Shown here: positions 6,255 through 17,758 of the stretch, in pieces | Layout of the letters: the number at the start of each line of letters is the position of its first letter | Position numbering within the stretch: the first letter of the stretch is position 1 | DNA from: a bacterium | GTDB lineage: Bacteria; Thermosulfidibacterota; Thermosulfidibacteria; Thermosulfidibacterales; Thermosulfidibacteraceae | Length of the DNA: 34,258 nt | Assembly (NCBI GenBank): GCA_027033775.1 | Contig: JALVKL010000125.1 | Coordinates: 1-34,258, forward strand | Direction: 5' to 3' | The notes under the pieces: generated by a model | What the model saw: the letters and a program-made list of their open reading frames with translations, nothing else | Databases searched by the model: none | Told to the model about the DNA's origin: nothing | Made by a program: the position numbers and the translations under genes

Positions 6255-7271
6255 ATGGGGGAATATGTTGTAGCTATAGCAGGAGCTACTGGTGCTGTGG
6301 GCAGAGAAATGCTCAAGATTTTGGAGGAAAGAAACTTTCCTGTTAAAGAACTCAAGCTTTTTGCTTCTGAAAGGTCAGAGGGTGTAGAGCTTGAGTTTAA
6401 AGGTGAAAGGATAAAGGTTCAGGTTCTGAGAAAAGGGGTTTTCAAGGGATGCGATATAGCCCTTTTTTCCTGTGGCGGGTCAAGATCTTTAGAGTTTGCA
6501 CCAGATGCTGCGAAGGATGGATGTGTCGTGATAGACAACTCCAGTGCTTGGAGGATGGATCCAGAGGTGCCTTTGGTGGTGCCTGAGGTTAATCCTCATG
6601 CAGTGGCTGATTACAAAAATAAAGGTATAATAGCCAATCCCAACTGTTCCACCATTCAGATGGTGGTTCCTTTGAAGCCCTTGCATGACTACGGAAAAAT
6701 TAAGTACATTTTTGTTGCCACCTACCAGTCCACTTCTGGAGCAGGTAAAAAGGCTATGGATGAGCTTCTTGAACAGACAAGGGCTATATTAAACTTCCAG
6801 CCTGTAGAATGTAAGGTGTTTCCCTATCAGATTGCCTTCAACTGCCTGCCTCATATAGATGTCTTTCTGGAAAATGATTACACCAAAGAAGAGATGAAGA
6901 TGGTGAATGAAACAAAGAAGATTATGGAGGATCCTGATATAAAGGTGAGCCCCACTTGTGTGAGGGTTCCTGTCTTTATTGGCCATTCAGAGGCTGTTAC
7001 CATAGAGACAGAGAAGAAAATAACCGCAGAGAAAGCAAGGAAGCTTCTTTCCAACTTTCCTGGTGTTAAGGTGGTTGATGATCCTTCGCAAAATTTGTAT
7101 CCTCTTGCTATAGAAGCTGCTGGAAAGGATGAGTGTTTTGTGGGTAGGATAAGAGAGGATGTGGGTATTGAAAATGGCCTTTCCATGTGGATAGTGGCGG
7201 ATAATCTGAGAAAGGGAGCCGCACTAAACGCTGTTCAGATAGCGGAGATACTGATTAAAAACTATCTTTAA
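6255..7271 (+). CDS. asd: Aspartate-semialdehyde dehydrogenase
   Basis: Reduces aspartyl phosphate to aspartate semialdehyde with NADPH, the branch point to lysine, diaminopimelate, methionine and threonine. The 338 residues show the NADP-binding GATGAVG at 10-16, the SCGGSRS loop near 72-78, the catalytic Cys131 in ANPNCSTIQ, and the YQSTSGAGKKA block. The start chosen is ATG 6255, because GGGGGA (6243-6248) sits six bases upstream of it; an in-frame TTG at 6249 directly abuts that sequence and is unlikely. guaB follows after 21 bp, so the two probably form one transcript. Confidence 0.97.
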   Translation: MGEYVVAIAGATGAVGREMLKILEERNFPVKELKLFASERSEGVELEFKGERIKVQVLRKGVFKGCDIALFSCGGSRSLEFAPDAAKDGCVVIDNSSAWRMDPEVPLVVPEVNPHAVADYKNKGIIANPNCSTIQMVVPLKPLHDYGKIKYIFVATYQSTSGAGKKAMDELLEQTRAILNFQPVECKVFPYQIAFNCLPHIDVFLENDYTKEEMKMVNETKKIMEDPDIKVSPTCVRVPVFIGHSEAVTIETEKKITAEKARKLLSNFPGVKVVDDPSQNLYPLAIEAAGKDECFVGRIREDVGIENGLSMWIVADNLRKGAALNAVQIAEILIKNYL

Positions 7272-8762
<1,491 letters not shown>

Positions 8763-9959
8763 TTATCTTTTTCTTGCTAAGACCTTGTATGGAAGCCCCC
8801 ATATCTTGCAGAAGCCTTCTCCTGCTTTGTGTTCAAAGGCATCCTTTGCGTCGTAAGTGGCAAGCTCATAGTCGTATATGGAATACGGGGATTTCCTTCC
8901 CACAGGAATGGCTTCGCCTTTGTATAGCTTTAGTCTTACTTCTCCTGTGAGTCTTTCGTTCAGTTTTTCCATAAAAGCATCCAGAGCCTCTCTTGTTGGG
9001 GAAAACCAAAGTCCGTAGTATACAAGATCCGCGTACTTTATTGAGAGATACTCTTTTAGCCTGAAGGACTCTCTGTCAAGACAAAGATGCTCAAGCTCTT
9101 TGTGGGCTTTGTAGAGAATGGTGGCTCCAGGGGCTTCGTAAACTTCCCTTGATTTTATACCCACCAGTCTGTCTTCCACCATGTCAATTCTTCCAATTCC
9201 GTGTTTTGCGCCTATTTCGTTTAGCTTTGTAACAAGGGTTACGGGATCATATTCTTTGCCATTTATCTTTACAGGTTCTCCCTTTTCAAAGGATACGGTT
9301 ATGTATTCTGGCTCATTCGGCGCTTTTTCAGGGGATGTGGTTATAAGGTATGCGTCTTCTGGAGGTTCTGTCCATGGATCCTCAAGGACTCCACATTCTA
9401 TGGATATGCTCCATATATTTCTGTCTATTGAATAAGGCTTTTCCTTGGTTACCTCTACGGGGATGTTGTGTTTTTGAGCATACTCTATCTCTTCCTCTCT
9501 GGATTTGAATTCCCAATCTCTTACAGGGGCAATTATTTTAAGGTCAGGATTTAAAGCCATAACACCCACTTCAAATCTCACCTGGTCGTTTCCTTTCCCT
9601 GTGGCTCCATGAACAACAGCATCTGCCCCTTCTTTTTCCGCTATCTCAACGAGGTATTTTGCTATTATGGGTCTGTTTAAAGCTGTTCCCAAGGGATATT
9701 TGCCTTCGTAAAGGGCTTGTGCTTTTAATGCTTTGAAACAGTAATCCTTCAGGAATTCTTCCTTAAGATCCATTATGTAAACTTTGCTTGCCCCAGTTTT
9801 AAGGGCTTTTTCCTCAACCTCTTTTAGGTCTTCCTGCTGGCCTACATCGGCAGAAAAAGCGATAACCTCACAGTTGTATTTTTCTATAAGCCATTTAAGG
9901 ATAACAGAGGTGTCAAGTCCTCCTGAATATGCAAGAACCACCTTTTTTACGTCGTTCAT
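8763..9959 (-). CDS. argG: Argininosuccinate synthase
   Basis: Joins citrulline and aspartate using ATP. The 398 residues begin with the PP-loop AYSGGLDTS at 10-18 and contain HGATGKGNDQVRFE, NIWSISIECGVLEDP and the SPYSIYDYELATYDA block near the C-terminus, all typical of the family; the length is also typical. It follows argF by 12 bp on the same strand, giving a two-gene arginine operon for the last part of the pathway (argH is not in view). Its stop codon abuts that of guaB. Confidence 0.97.
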   Translation of the reverse strand: MNDVKKVVLAYSGGLDTSVILKWLIEKYNCEVIAFSADVGQQEDLKEVEEKALKTGASKVYIMDLKEEFLKDYCFKALKAQALYEGKYPLGTALNRPIIAKYLVEIAEKEGADAVVHGATGKGNDQVRFEVGVMALNPDLKIIAPVRDWEFKSREEEIEYAQKHNIPVEVTKEKPYSIDRNIWSISIECGVLEDPWTEPPEDAYLITTSPEKAPNEPEYITVSFEKGEPVKINGKEYDPVTLVTKLNEIGAKHGIGRIDMVEDRLVGIKSREVYEAPGATILYKAHKELEHLCLDRESFRLKEYLSIKYADLVYYGLWFSPTREALDAFMEKLNERLTGEVRLKLYKGEAIPVGRKSPYSIYDYELATYDAKDAFEHKAGEGFCKIWGLPYKVLARKR

Positions 9960-9971
9960 ATTCTCCTCCCT

Positions 9972-10886
9972 TTAAGGGTTTATATTTAATAGATGAAGCA
10001 CGATGGCTTTCTGCGTGTGAAGTCTATTTTCAGCTTCGTCCCAGACCAAAGAGTTTGGTCCGTCTATCACTTCATCTGTGACCTCTTCTCCTCTGTGGGC
10101 AGGAAGGCAGTGCATGAAAAATGCAGATTCACAGTTTTTCATAAGCTTTGAGTTTACCTGAAAGTTTTGGAAATCTCTTTTTCTTTTCTCTTTTTCCTCT
10201 TCCTGGCCCATGCTACACCAAACGTCTGTGTATATAACATCTGCCCCTTTCACGTCTTCGTAAGGATTGTGTGATACCTTGACTTTTGCTCCTTTATCTT
10301 GAGCTTTTTTTAAAATTTCTGGGTGAGGCTCATATCCTTCTGGACAGCTTATGGTAAGCTCAAAATTAAGCTTTGTGGCAAGGTTTATCCATGAGTTGGC
10401 TACGTTGTTTCCATCTCCTACAAATACTATTTTAAAGTCTTCGTACCTTCCCAGTCTTTCATATATAGTGAAGATATCTGCCAGTATCTGGCACGGGTGA
10501 AGAAGATCAGAGAGCCCGTTTATTACAGGAATATCTGAATGTTCAGCGAATATCTCCAAGGTTTCGTGTCTGTAGACCCTTAATACCATTATGTCAAGGT
10601 ATCTGGAGAGAACCTTTGCTGTGTCTTCCAAGGTTTCTCCCCTTCCCAGTTGTAGTTCTTTAGGGCTCATGAATATGCTACTGCCTCCCAACTGTTGCAT
10701 ACCAGCTTCAAAGGAGATCCTTGTTCTTGTGGAGGGTTTTTCAAAGAGAAGCCCCATAACTTTCCCTTTTAGAGGTCTGTATGGGATGTTTGTCTTTTGT
10801 CTTCTTTTGAGAATTTTTGTGTCAAATATTAGCTTTTCTATCTCTTCTCTTTCAAGCTCTGTTATTGACAAAAGATTGCGTTTCAT
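9972..10886 (-). CDS. argF: Ornithine carbamoyltransferase
   Basis: Transfers the carbamoyl group from carbamoyl phosphate to ornithine, giving citrulline. The 304 residues carry the carbamoyl-phosphate motif STRTR at 52-56, the HPCQ motif at 130-133, and HCLPAHRGEEV beginning at 259, which contains the ornithine-specific HCLP. GAGGAG lies about seven bases upstream of ATG 10886. It is the first gene of argF-argG and is divergent from argA across a 46-bp gap. Confidence 0.97.
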   Translation of the reverse strand: MKRNLLSITELEREEIEKLIFDTKILKRRQKTNIPYRPLKGKVMGLLFEKPSTRTRISFEAGMQQLGGSSIFMSPKELQLGRGETLEDTAKVLSRYLDIMVLRVYRHETLEIFAEHSDIPVINGLSDLLHPCQILADIFTIYERLGRYEDFKIVFVGDGNNVANSWINLATKLNFELTISCPEGYEPHPEILKKAQDKGAKVKVSHNPYEDVKGADVIYTDVWCSMGQEEEKEKRKRDFQNFQVNSKLMKNCESAFFMHCLPAHRGEEVTDEVIDGPNSLVWDEAENRLHTQKAIVLHLLNINP

Positions 10887-10921
10887 CTTTAACTCCTCGT
10901 AAATCTCTCAACAGAGAAGGT

Positions 10922-10927
10922 ATTATA
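10922..10927 (-). promoter_or_regulatory. Candidate -10 element for argF-argG in the argA/argF divergent gap
   Basis: Read on the minus strand this is a perfect TATAAT, about 36 bases upstream of the argF ATG. The matching -35 is poor (TTGCTT at a short 15-bp spacing). The same bases read TATTAT on the plus strand, seven bases before the argA ATG. A small palindrome, TCTCT-CAAC-AGAGA (10904-10917), sits between this element and the argF ribosome-binding site and could be an operator. Confidence 0.4.
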
Positions 10928-10932
10928 CGAGG

Positions 10933-12706
<1,774 letters not shown>

Positions 12707-12707
12707 T

Positions 12708-13703
12708 ATGAAAATATCTGTTGTGGGAGCTGGTGCTTGGGGCACTACCATTGCCCATATTCTGGCTTCTAAAGGTTTTAGGGTTATTTTGTGGTGCTAC
12801 GAGAGAGATGTTGCTGAGAGTATAAATTCCATCAGGGAAAATGTAAGGTATCTTAAGGGATATAAATTATCTGAAAACATAGAAGCTACAACAGAATTAA
12901 GAGATGTTGTTGAAGCTGATCTTTTTGTCAATGCAGTTCCTGTCCAATTTATAAGAGGTGTCTGGGAAAATCTTAAAGGGTTAAAATTTCCCCGTATAGT
13001 CAATCTCTCTAAGGGTATAGAGGTAAAGAAACTTGAGCTTGTGCATCATATATTTGAGGATATATTTGGTGAGGAGATTCTATATGCCATATTATCTGGA
13101 CCTTCCTTCGCCAGAGAGGTTATAGATGGAAAGCCCACAGCAGTTACACTGGCTTCAAAGAGTGAGGGCTTTGCTGTTGATATGAGAACTCTCTTTTCCA
13201 CGCCCTTTTTTCGGGTTTACTCTCACAGTGATGTTATTGGAGTTGAGGTGGGGGGTGCTTTAAAGAATGTGATAGCCATAGCTTCAGGTATATGTTCAGG
13301 TTTAGGGCTTGGACATAACGCTATAGCCTCTTTAATAACAAGGGGGCTTGTTGAGATGGCGAAAATGGGGAAGGTTTTAGGAGCCGAAGCCTATACTTTT
13401 TTTGGCCTTTCAGGAATGGGGGATCTTGTTTTGACCTGCACAGGGGATTTGAGCAGAAACAGAAGAGTTGGTATAGCTTTAGGATATGGGAAGGGTTTGA
13501 GGGAAGCCCTTTCGGAGATTGGAGGAGTAGCTGAGGGTGTGGAGACGGTGAGGGCTGTGGTGAGGTTGGCTGAAAGGTTTAATGTGGAGATGCCTATTTC
13601 TTCAGAAGTGTATAAGGTTTTGTTTGAAGGAAAAAGCCCTCAAAAGAGTATATCTGATCTTATGGGAAGGGAAGCTAAATTTGAATTTTACTGGCTTAAA
13701 TAA
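12708..13703 (+). CDS. gpsA: Glycerol-3-phosphate dehydrogenase [NAD(P)+]
   Basis: Reduces dihydroxyacetone phosphate to sn-glycerol-3-phosphate, the backbone of phospholipids. The 331 residues show the N-terminal nucleotide-binding GAGAWGTT at 7-14, LSKGIE, LSGPSFAREV, the catalytic-lysine region GGALKNVIAIASG, GLSGMGDLVLTC and the C-terminal MPISSEVYKVLF. It starts one base after the ahcY stop and overlaps pgsA by 23 bp. Pairing with pgsA makes this a phospholipid-precursor pair. Confidence 0.96.
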   Translation: MKISVVGAGAWGTTIAHILASKGFRVILWCYERDVAESINSIRENVRYLKGYKLSENIEATTELRDVVEADLFVNAVPVQFIRGVWENLKGLKFPRIVNLSKGIEVKKLELVHHIFEDIFGEEILYAILSGPSFAREVIDGKPTAVTLASKSEGFAVDMRTLFSTPFFRVYSHSDVIGVEVGGALKNVIAIASGICSGLGLGHNAIASLITRGLVEMAKMGKVLGAEAYTFFGLSGMGDLVLTCTGDLSRNRRVGIALGYGKGLREALSEIGGVAEGVETVRAVVRLAERFNVEMPISSEVYKVLFEGKSPQKSISDLMGREAKFEFYWLK

Positions 13704-14217
13704 GGGGAATTTACCCAATGCCATAAGCTTTTTTAGGGTTTTCTCCACAGTTCCTGTGGTTGTGCTCTTATCTTTTAAATCTAAAGTGCTCCATGAGATA
13801 GCAGGTATCATATTTCTGTTTGCCTCTTTAACAGATGTGGCGGATGGTCTTGTAGCAAGAAGCATGGGTCAGGTTACCAATTTAGGCAAGTTGATAGATC
13901 CTTTAGCCGATAAGATTCTTCTTGTGGGTGCAGTAGTTCCTTTAGTGGGTTTAGAGAAGGTTCCGGCTTGGCTTGCTGTGGTTGTGCTTTCAAGAGAAAT
14001 CGCTGTTACAGGATTTAGGGCTTTGGCTGCTTCTAAGGGTAGGGTTCTGCCAGCCGATGTTGTGGGTAAGGTAAAAACCCTTTTTTATACTGTCTCTCTT
14101 ACCCTCATTATGTTTTCTGTTGAAAATATGGGGCTATTACTTCTTTACTTTGGTGCCTTTATATCTATATTATCAGCCTTTAAGTACTTTAAACAAAATC
14201 TGGATTTGCTTAGGTGA
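13681..14217 (+). CDS. pgsA: CDP-diacylglycerol--glycerol-3-phosphate 3-phosphatidyltransferase
   Basis: This integral membrane enzyme makes phosphatidylglycerol phosphate from CDP-diacylglycerol and the glycerol-3-phosphate produced by GpsA. The CDP-alcohol phosphatidyltransferase motif DG-x2-AR-x8-G-x3-D-x3-D is exact, from D55 to D77, and hydrophobic helices lie on both sides. The start is uncertain: TTG 13681 follows GGGAAGGGAAG (13664-13674) by six bases and gives 178 residues, the usual length, with the typical [11 protein letters not shown] start region close behind. An upstream ATG at 13582 in the same frame would lie deep in gpsA and add non-family sequence. The gene ends just before the metK ribosome-binding site. 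Confidence 0.9.
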   Translation: MNFTGLNKGNLPNAISFFRVFSTVPVVVLLSFKSKVLHEIAGIIFLFASLTDVADGLVARSMGQVTNLGKLIDPLADKILLVGAVVPLVGLEKVPAWLAVVVLSREIAVTGFRALAASKGRVLPADVVGKVKTLFYTVSLTLIMFSVENMGLLLLYFGAFISILSAFKYFKQNLDLLR

Positions 14218-14231
14218 ATTGGAGGTGTAGT

Positions 14232-15398
14232 ATGTACGAGGCTAAAGGTAAGGTGCTTTTTACTTCCGAATCTGTTACCGAGGGGCATCCTGATAAATTG
14301 GCGGATCAGATTTCAGATGCCATTCTTGATGCCATTATTGAGAAGGACCCTTATGGTAGGGTTGCCTGTGAAACATTGGTTACAACTGGTTTGGTGTTTG
14401 TGGCTGGTGAGATAACAACCACCTGTTATGTGGATATTCCCACTATAACCCGTGAAACGGTGAGGGATGTGGGATACACAAGGGCGAAATACGGTTTTGA
14501 TTACGAAACCTGTGCAGTGATAACTTCCATTCATGAACAGTCTCCGGATATTGCTATGGGTGTGGATCCTGGGGGAGCAGGGGATCAGGGGTTGATGTTT
14601 GGTTTTGCTGTTAATGAAACCCCTGAGCTTATGCCATTGCCCATAATGCTTGCTCACAAACTTTGTATGAGGTTAGCTGAGGTTAGAAAAAAAGATATAC
14701 TGGAGTATTTGAGGCCAGATGGAAAGTCTCAGGTGACTGTGGAGTATGAGAATGGAAGACCTGTAAGGATTCAGTCCATAGTTCTTTCTGCCCAGCACGC
14801 TCCCGATATAACTTTAAGAAGGTTGAGGGAAGATCTCATAGAGTATGTGATAAAGCCTGTCATTCCTCCTGAGTACTTAGACGAAGAATATGTCAAGTAT
14901 TACATAAACCCTACAGGAAGGTTTGTCCTGGGTGGTCCTATGGCTGATACAGGGCTTACAGGAAGAAAGATAATAGTTGATACCTATGGTGGAGCGGCAA
15001 GGCACGGCGGTGGTTGTTTTTCTGGTAAAGATCCTACAAAGGTGGACAGATCCGCTTCCTACATGGCGAGGTATGTTGCCAAGAATGTGGTTGCCTCTGG
15101 TATAGCCCATCTCTGTGAGGTGCAGCTTGCCTATGCCATAGGTGTTCCTGAGCCTGTGGCTGTGTTTGTTGATACAAAAAAGACAGGGAAAATCCCTGAC
15201 GAGAAAATAGCAGAGTTGATAACAAAGATCTTTGATCTCACTCCCAAGGGTATGATTGAGACCTTGGATTTGAGAAGGCCTATATACAAAAAGACCGCTG
15301 TTTATGGTCATTTTGGAAGGGAATTGCCTGAGTTTACATGGGAAAAAACTGATATGGCTGAGGAGATCAAAAGAGAGGCTGAGTTGATAGGAGGCTAA
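14232..15398 (+). CDS. metK: S-adenosylmethionine synthetase
   Basis: Makes S-adenosylmethionine from methionine and ATP. The 388 residues include [16 protein letters not shown] at 11-26, [21 protein letters not shown] and the phosphate-loop block [20 protein letters not shown], matching the standard bacterial enzyme rather than the archaeal one. ATG 14232 lies five to six bases after GGAGGT (14221-14226); an in-frame GTG at 14214 overlaps the pgsA stop and is less likely. purE follows after three bases. No SAM riboswitch is visible upstream. Confidence 0.97.
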   Translation: MYEAKGKVLFTSESVTEGHPDKLADQISDAILDAIIEKDPYGRVACETLVTTGLVFVAGEITTTCYVDIPTITRETVRDVGYTRAKYGFDYETCAVITSIHEQSPDIAMGVDPGGAGDQGLMFGFAVNETPELMPLPIMLAHKLCMRLAEVRKKDILEYLRPDGKSQVTVEYENGRPVRIQSIVLSAQHAPDITLRRLREDLIEYVIKPVIPPEYLDEEYVKYYINPTGRFVLGGPMADTGLTGRKIIVDTYGGAARHGGGCFSGKDPTKVDRSASYMARYVAKNVVASGIAHLCEVQLAYAIGVPEPVAVFVDTKKTGKIPDEKIAELITKIFDLTPKGMIETLDLRRPIYKKTAVYGHFGRELPEFTWEKTDMAEEIKREAELIGG

Positions 15399-15401
15399 AG
15401 G

Positions 15402-15872
15402 TTGCAGGTTTGTGTTATAGCTGGAAGCAAAAATGACAAAAAGTTTGTGGAAGAGACTTTGAAGGTGTTAGAGGATTTTGGAGTAGAATATGAATTTAGG
15501 GTGCTTTCTGCTCACAGGACACCTGAAGCCCTTATCGACTACATAAAACTTGCTGAAAGCAAAGGAGCAAAAGTATTTATAGCTCTTGCTGGATATTCTG
15601 CCCATCTTGCTGGTGTTATAGCTTCACATACGGTGCTTCCTGTTATTGGAGTTCCCCTTGCCACATCAGTCCTTTCTGGTGTTGACTCCCTCTTTTCTAC
15701 GGTTCAGATGCCTTCGGGAGTTCCTGTTGCCACTGTTGCTGTCAACGGGGCTAAAAATGCTGCTCTTCTTGCTGTGTCTATTCTTGCGGTGGAAAATAAG
15801 GATTTGAAAAAAAAGCTTGAGACCTTTAGAGCCAAGCTGGCAGAGGGTGTAATTGAGGGAGATAGAGGTTGA
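15402..15872 (+). CDS. purE: N5-carboxyaminoimidazole ribonucleotide mutase
   Basis: A 156-residue class I PurE-like protein acting in purine synthesis to form CAIR. The family blocks are AGSKNDKKF at 7-15, LSAHRTPEAL at 35-44, AGYSAHLAGVIASHT at 63-77, then GVPLATSVLSGVDSLFSTVQMPSGVPVATV. The substrate loop reads AGYSAHLAG where E. coli and Thermotoga have AGGAAHLPG. The start is TTG 15402, seven bases after GGAGG (15390-15394). No purK is adjacent, so it could act with a distant purK or be a direct AIR carboxylase. The next gene overlaps its end by 20 bp. Confidence 0.93.
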   Translation: MQVCVIAGSKNDKKFVEETLKVLEDFGVEYEFRVLSAHRTPEALIDYIKLAESKGAKVFIALAGYSAHLAGVIASHTVLPVIGVPLATSVLSGVDSLFSTVQMPSGVPVATVAVNGAKNAALLAVSILAVENKDLKKKLETFRAKLAEGVIEGDRG

Positions 15873-16497
15873 TCATCCCCGTTTGGTTAAGGAAGTTCTG
15901 GATGTGCTCAACAAAGGCGGGGTTGTAGTTTTTCCCACAGAAACTGTTTATGGTCTCATTGCCGATGCTGAAAATAGAAAGGCGGTGGAAAGGGTTGTTA
16001 GGATAAAGGGAAGAGATTTGGAAAAACCCATGTCTATCCTTGTTTCATCCTTTGAGATGGCGAAAAGATATGTTGTGGCTGATGAGAGATTGAGGTTATT
16101 ATGGGAGAAGTTTTCTCCTGGCCCCATTACATTTGTTGTTAGGGCATCTCCCTTTTACAAAATGAAGTATATTGTTTCGCCTTCTGGGAAAGTGGGTATC
16201 AGAGCTCCTGCCTATGGTTTGTTGCGTCAATTGATATTGAGTTTTGGAAGGGCTGTTACGGGAACTAGTGCCAATTTTTCCGGAGAGCCTGCCCCCAAAC
16301 GGAAAAAGGAGCTGAGTAGAAAGCTTGTTGAGATGGTGGATCTTGTTGTCATAAGCAAAGATCCCCTTTTAGGTGTTGCCTCAACTGTTGTGGAGTTAAA
16401 CCATGAAGTCAAACTCTTAAGGAAAGGGCCCATAAGTTACCAGGAGATATTAAATGCTTTACGAGAGGAAAACCCCCACATCAAAAAGGATATTTGA
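15853..16497 (+). CDS. tsaC: L-threonylcarbamoyladenylate synthase (Sua5/YrdC/TsaC family)
   Basis: Forms threonylcarbamoyl-AMP for the t6A37 modification of ANN-decoding tRNAs. The 214 residues contain VVFPTETVYGLIADA near 25-39, the KGRDLEKPMSILV segment with the substrate-binding KxR and Lys, the SPGPITFVV block, GIRAPAYGL and TSANFSGEPAP. The final third is short, without the extra Sua5 domain, so it is YrdC-only. The start is TTG 15853, with AGAGGG (15842-15847) five bases upstream, inside the purE 3' end. It overlaps the next gene by 44 bp. Confidence 0.9.
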   Translation: MREIEVDHPRLVKEVLDVLNKGGVVVFPTETVYGLIADAENRKAVERVVRIKGRDLEKPMSILVSSFEMAKRYVVADERLRLLWEKFSPGPITFVVRASPFYKMKYIVSPSGKVGIRAPAYGLLRQLILSFGRAVTGTSANFSGEPAPKRKKELSRKLVEMVDLVVISKDPLLGVASTVVELNHEVKLLRKGPISYQEILNALREENPHIKKDI

Positions 16498-17755
16498 AAG
16501 GGCTTATAAGGTTATTCCTGGGGGTATATGCCATAATATAAGGTATTTTCCTCCCTATCCTTTTTATGTTGAAAAGGCTGAGGGTCCATATATATGGGAT
16601 GTTGATGGCAACAGATACATTGATTTTTGGATGGGACATTATGCTCATATCCTTGGGCATAACCATCCCCTTATATCCCATGCTGTTTCAAATTTTATAA
16701 AAGAGAAAGGATTTCATTTCGGGATTCCCAATGAATGGGAAGTAGAGCTTGCAGAGTTAATACAAGAGCTTGTTCCTTGTGCAGAGGCTGTAAGGTTTTG
16801 TTCTTCTGGAACAGAAGCCACTATGTATGCTGTCAGGCTTGCCCGGGCTTATACCGGTAGGAATGTGGTGGTTAAGATTACAGGTGGATGGCATGGTGCT
16901 TCCACAGATCTTTCCTTTGGGGTTTCCTATCCCTTTGACCTTAAGGAGACTTTGGGTGTTCCAGATTGTATGGAAGCCTACACAAGATTTGTGAAGTTTA
17001 ACGACATTGAATCCTTGGAAAAGGTTATAGACGAGGCGGGTTCTGATCTTGCCTGTGTGATAGTGGAGCCTGTCTTGGGAGTGGGAGGGTTTATTCCTGC
17101 TGAAAAGGATTTTTTATTAAAGCTGAAGGTTTCAGTGGAGAAATTGGATGCCATTTTGATATTTGATGAGATTATAACTGGATTTAGGTTATCCCTTGGC
17201 GGCTATCAGAAAGTTTGTGGAGTTATCCCTCATATTGCTACCTTAGGTAAGGTATTGGGTGGCGGATTTCCAATAGGTGCTGTGGTGGGAAAGAGGGAGA
17301 TTTTAGATTTTGGAAGCTGGGAAAGAAAAAAGCCTTTAAGGGTATTAATGGGAGGGGGAACCTTTTCCTGTAATCCTGTCTCCATGGTTGCAGGGGTGAA
17401 GATTTTGAATTTTTTAAAAGAAAACGAATCTTATGTTTATGAAAGGTTGAACAGTCTTGGAGATTACTTGAGAAAAAGGATATCAGAGGAGAAATTTTCC
17501 TTTCAAGTAAAAACCACAGGTATAAGCTCTCTTTTTATGATCCATTTTGTTAAAGAAGGAAATTTAAATATAAAATGTGCGGAGGATATTGTGAATAATA
17601 CCTTTTGGGAGCTGAGGGACACTCGTTTCAGGGTTTATATGGCAGAGAGGGGATTTTATCTTGTACATGCTGGCGGTGCTATCTCTTTATCACATGAGGA
17701 ATCTCATATTGATGCTTTTGTTGAAGCCCTTAAGGATTATACTTTAAAGGTTTAG
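16454..17755 (+). CDS. Class III PLP aminotransferase of the glutamate-1-semialdehyde aminomutase family
   Basis: A 433-residue PLP enzyme with fold type I class III motifs: SSGTEA at 117-122, GGWHG at 144-148, FDEIITGFR at 237-245 with D238, and the Schiff-base Lys266 in LGKVLGGGFPIGAVVG. The N-terminus (FERAYKVIPGG) and TFSCNPVSMVAG block resemble HemL. However, the C-terminus lacks the usual HemL ending and reads ERGFYLVHAGGAISLSHEESH, so it may be a paralogue with another substrate. The start is ATG 16454 with GGAG (16443-16446) seven bases upstream, despite a 44-bp overlap with the preceding gene. The SDR gene follows after three bases. The pair could act on a sugar or amino-ketone; the substrate is not identifiable here. 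Confidence 0.85.
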   Translation: MLYERKTPTSKRIFERAYKVIPGGICHNIRYFPPYPFYVEKAEGPYIWDVDGNRYIDFWMGHYAHILGHNHPLISHAVSNFIKEKGFHFGIPNEWEVELAELIQELVPCAEAVRFCSSGTEATMYAVRLARAYTGRNVVVKITGGWHGASTDLSFGVSYPFDLKETLGVPDCMEAYTRFVKFNDIESLEKVIDEAGSDLACVIVEPVLGVGGFIPAEKDFLLKLKVSVEKLDAILIFDEIITGFRLSLGGYQKVCGVIPHIATLGKVLGGGFPIGAVVGKREILDFGSWERKKPLRVLMGGGTFSCNPVSMVAGVKILNFLKENESYVYERLNSLGDYLRKRISEEKFSFQVKTTGISSLFMIHFVKEGNLNIKCAEDIVNNTFWELRDTRFRVYMAERGFYLVHAGGAISLSHEESHIDAFVEALKDYTLKV

Positions 17756-17758
17756 CTA

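Noticed and set aside
6170-6355. 62-residue N-terminal extension of the acuC-like gene
   Set aside because: It would overlap the asd start and promoter, has no family similarity, and ATG 6169 has its own ribosome-binding site.
14218-14231. SAM riboswitch upstream of metK
   Set aside because: Only 14 bases lie between pgsA and metK, holding the ribosome-binding site. There is no room for the fold.
16454-17755. Confident call as hemL
   Set aside because: Core motifs fit the family, but the C-terminus does not match canonical HemL and no haem gene is adjacent, so only the family is named.
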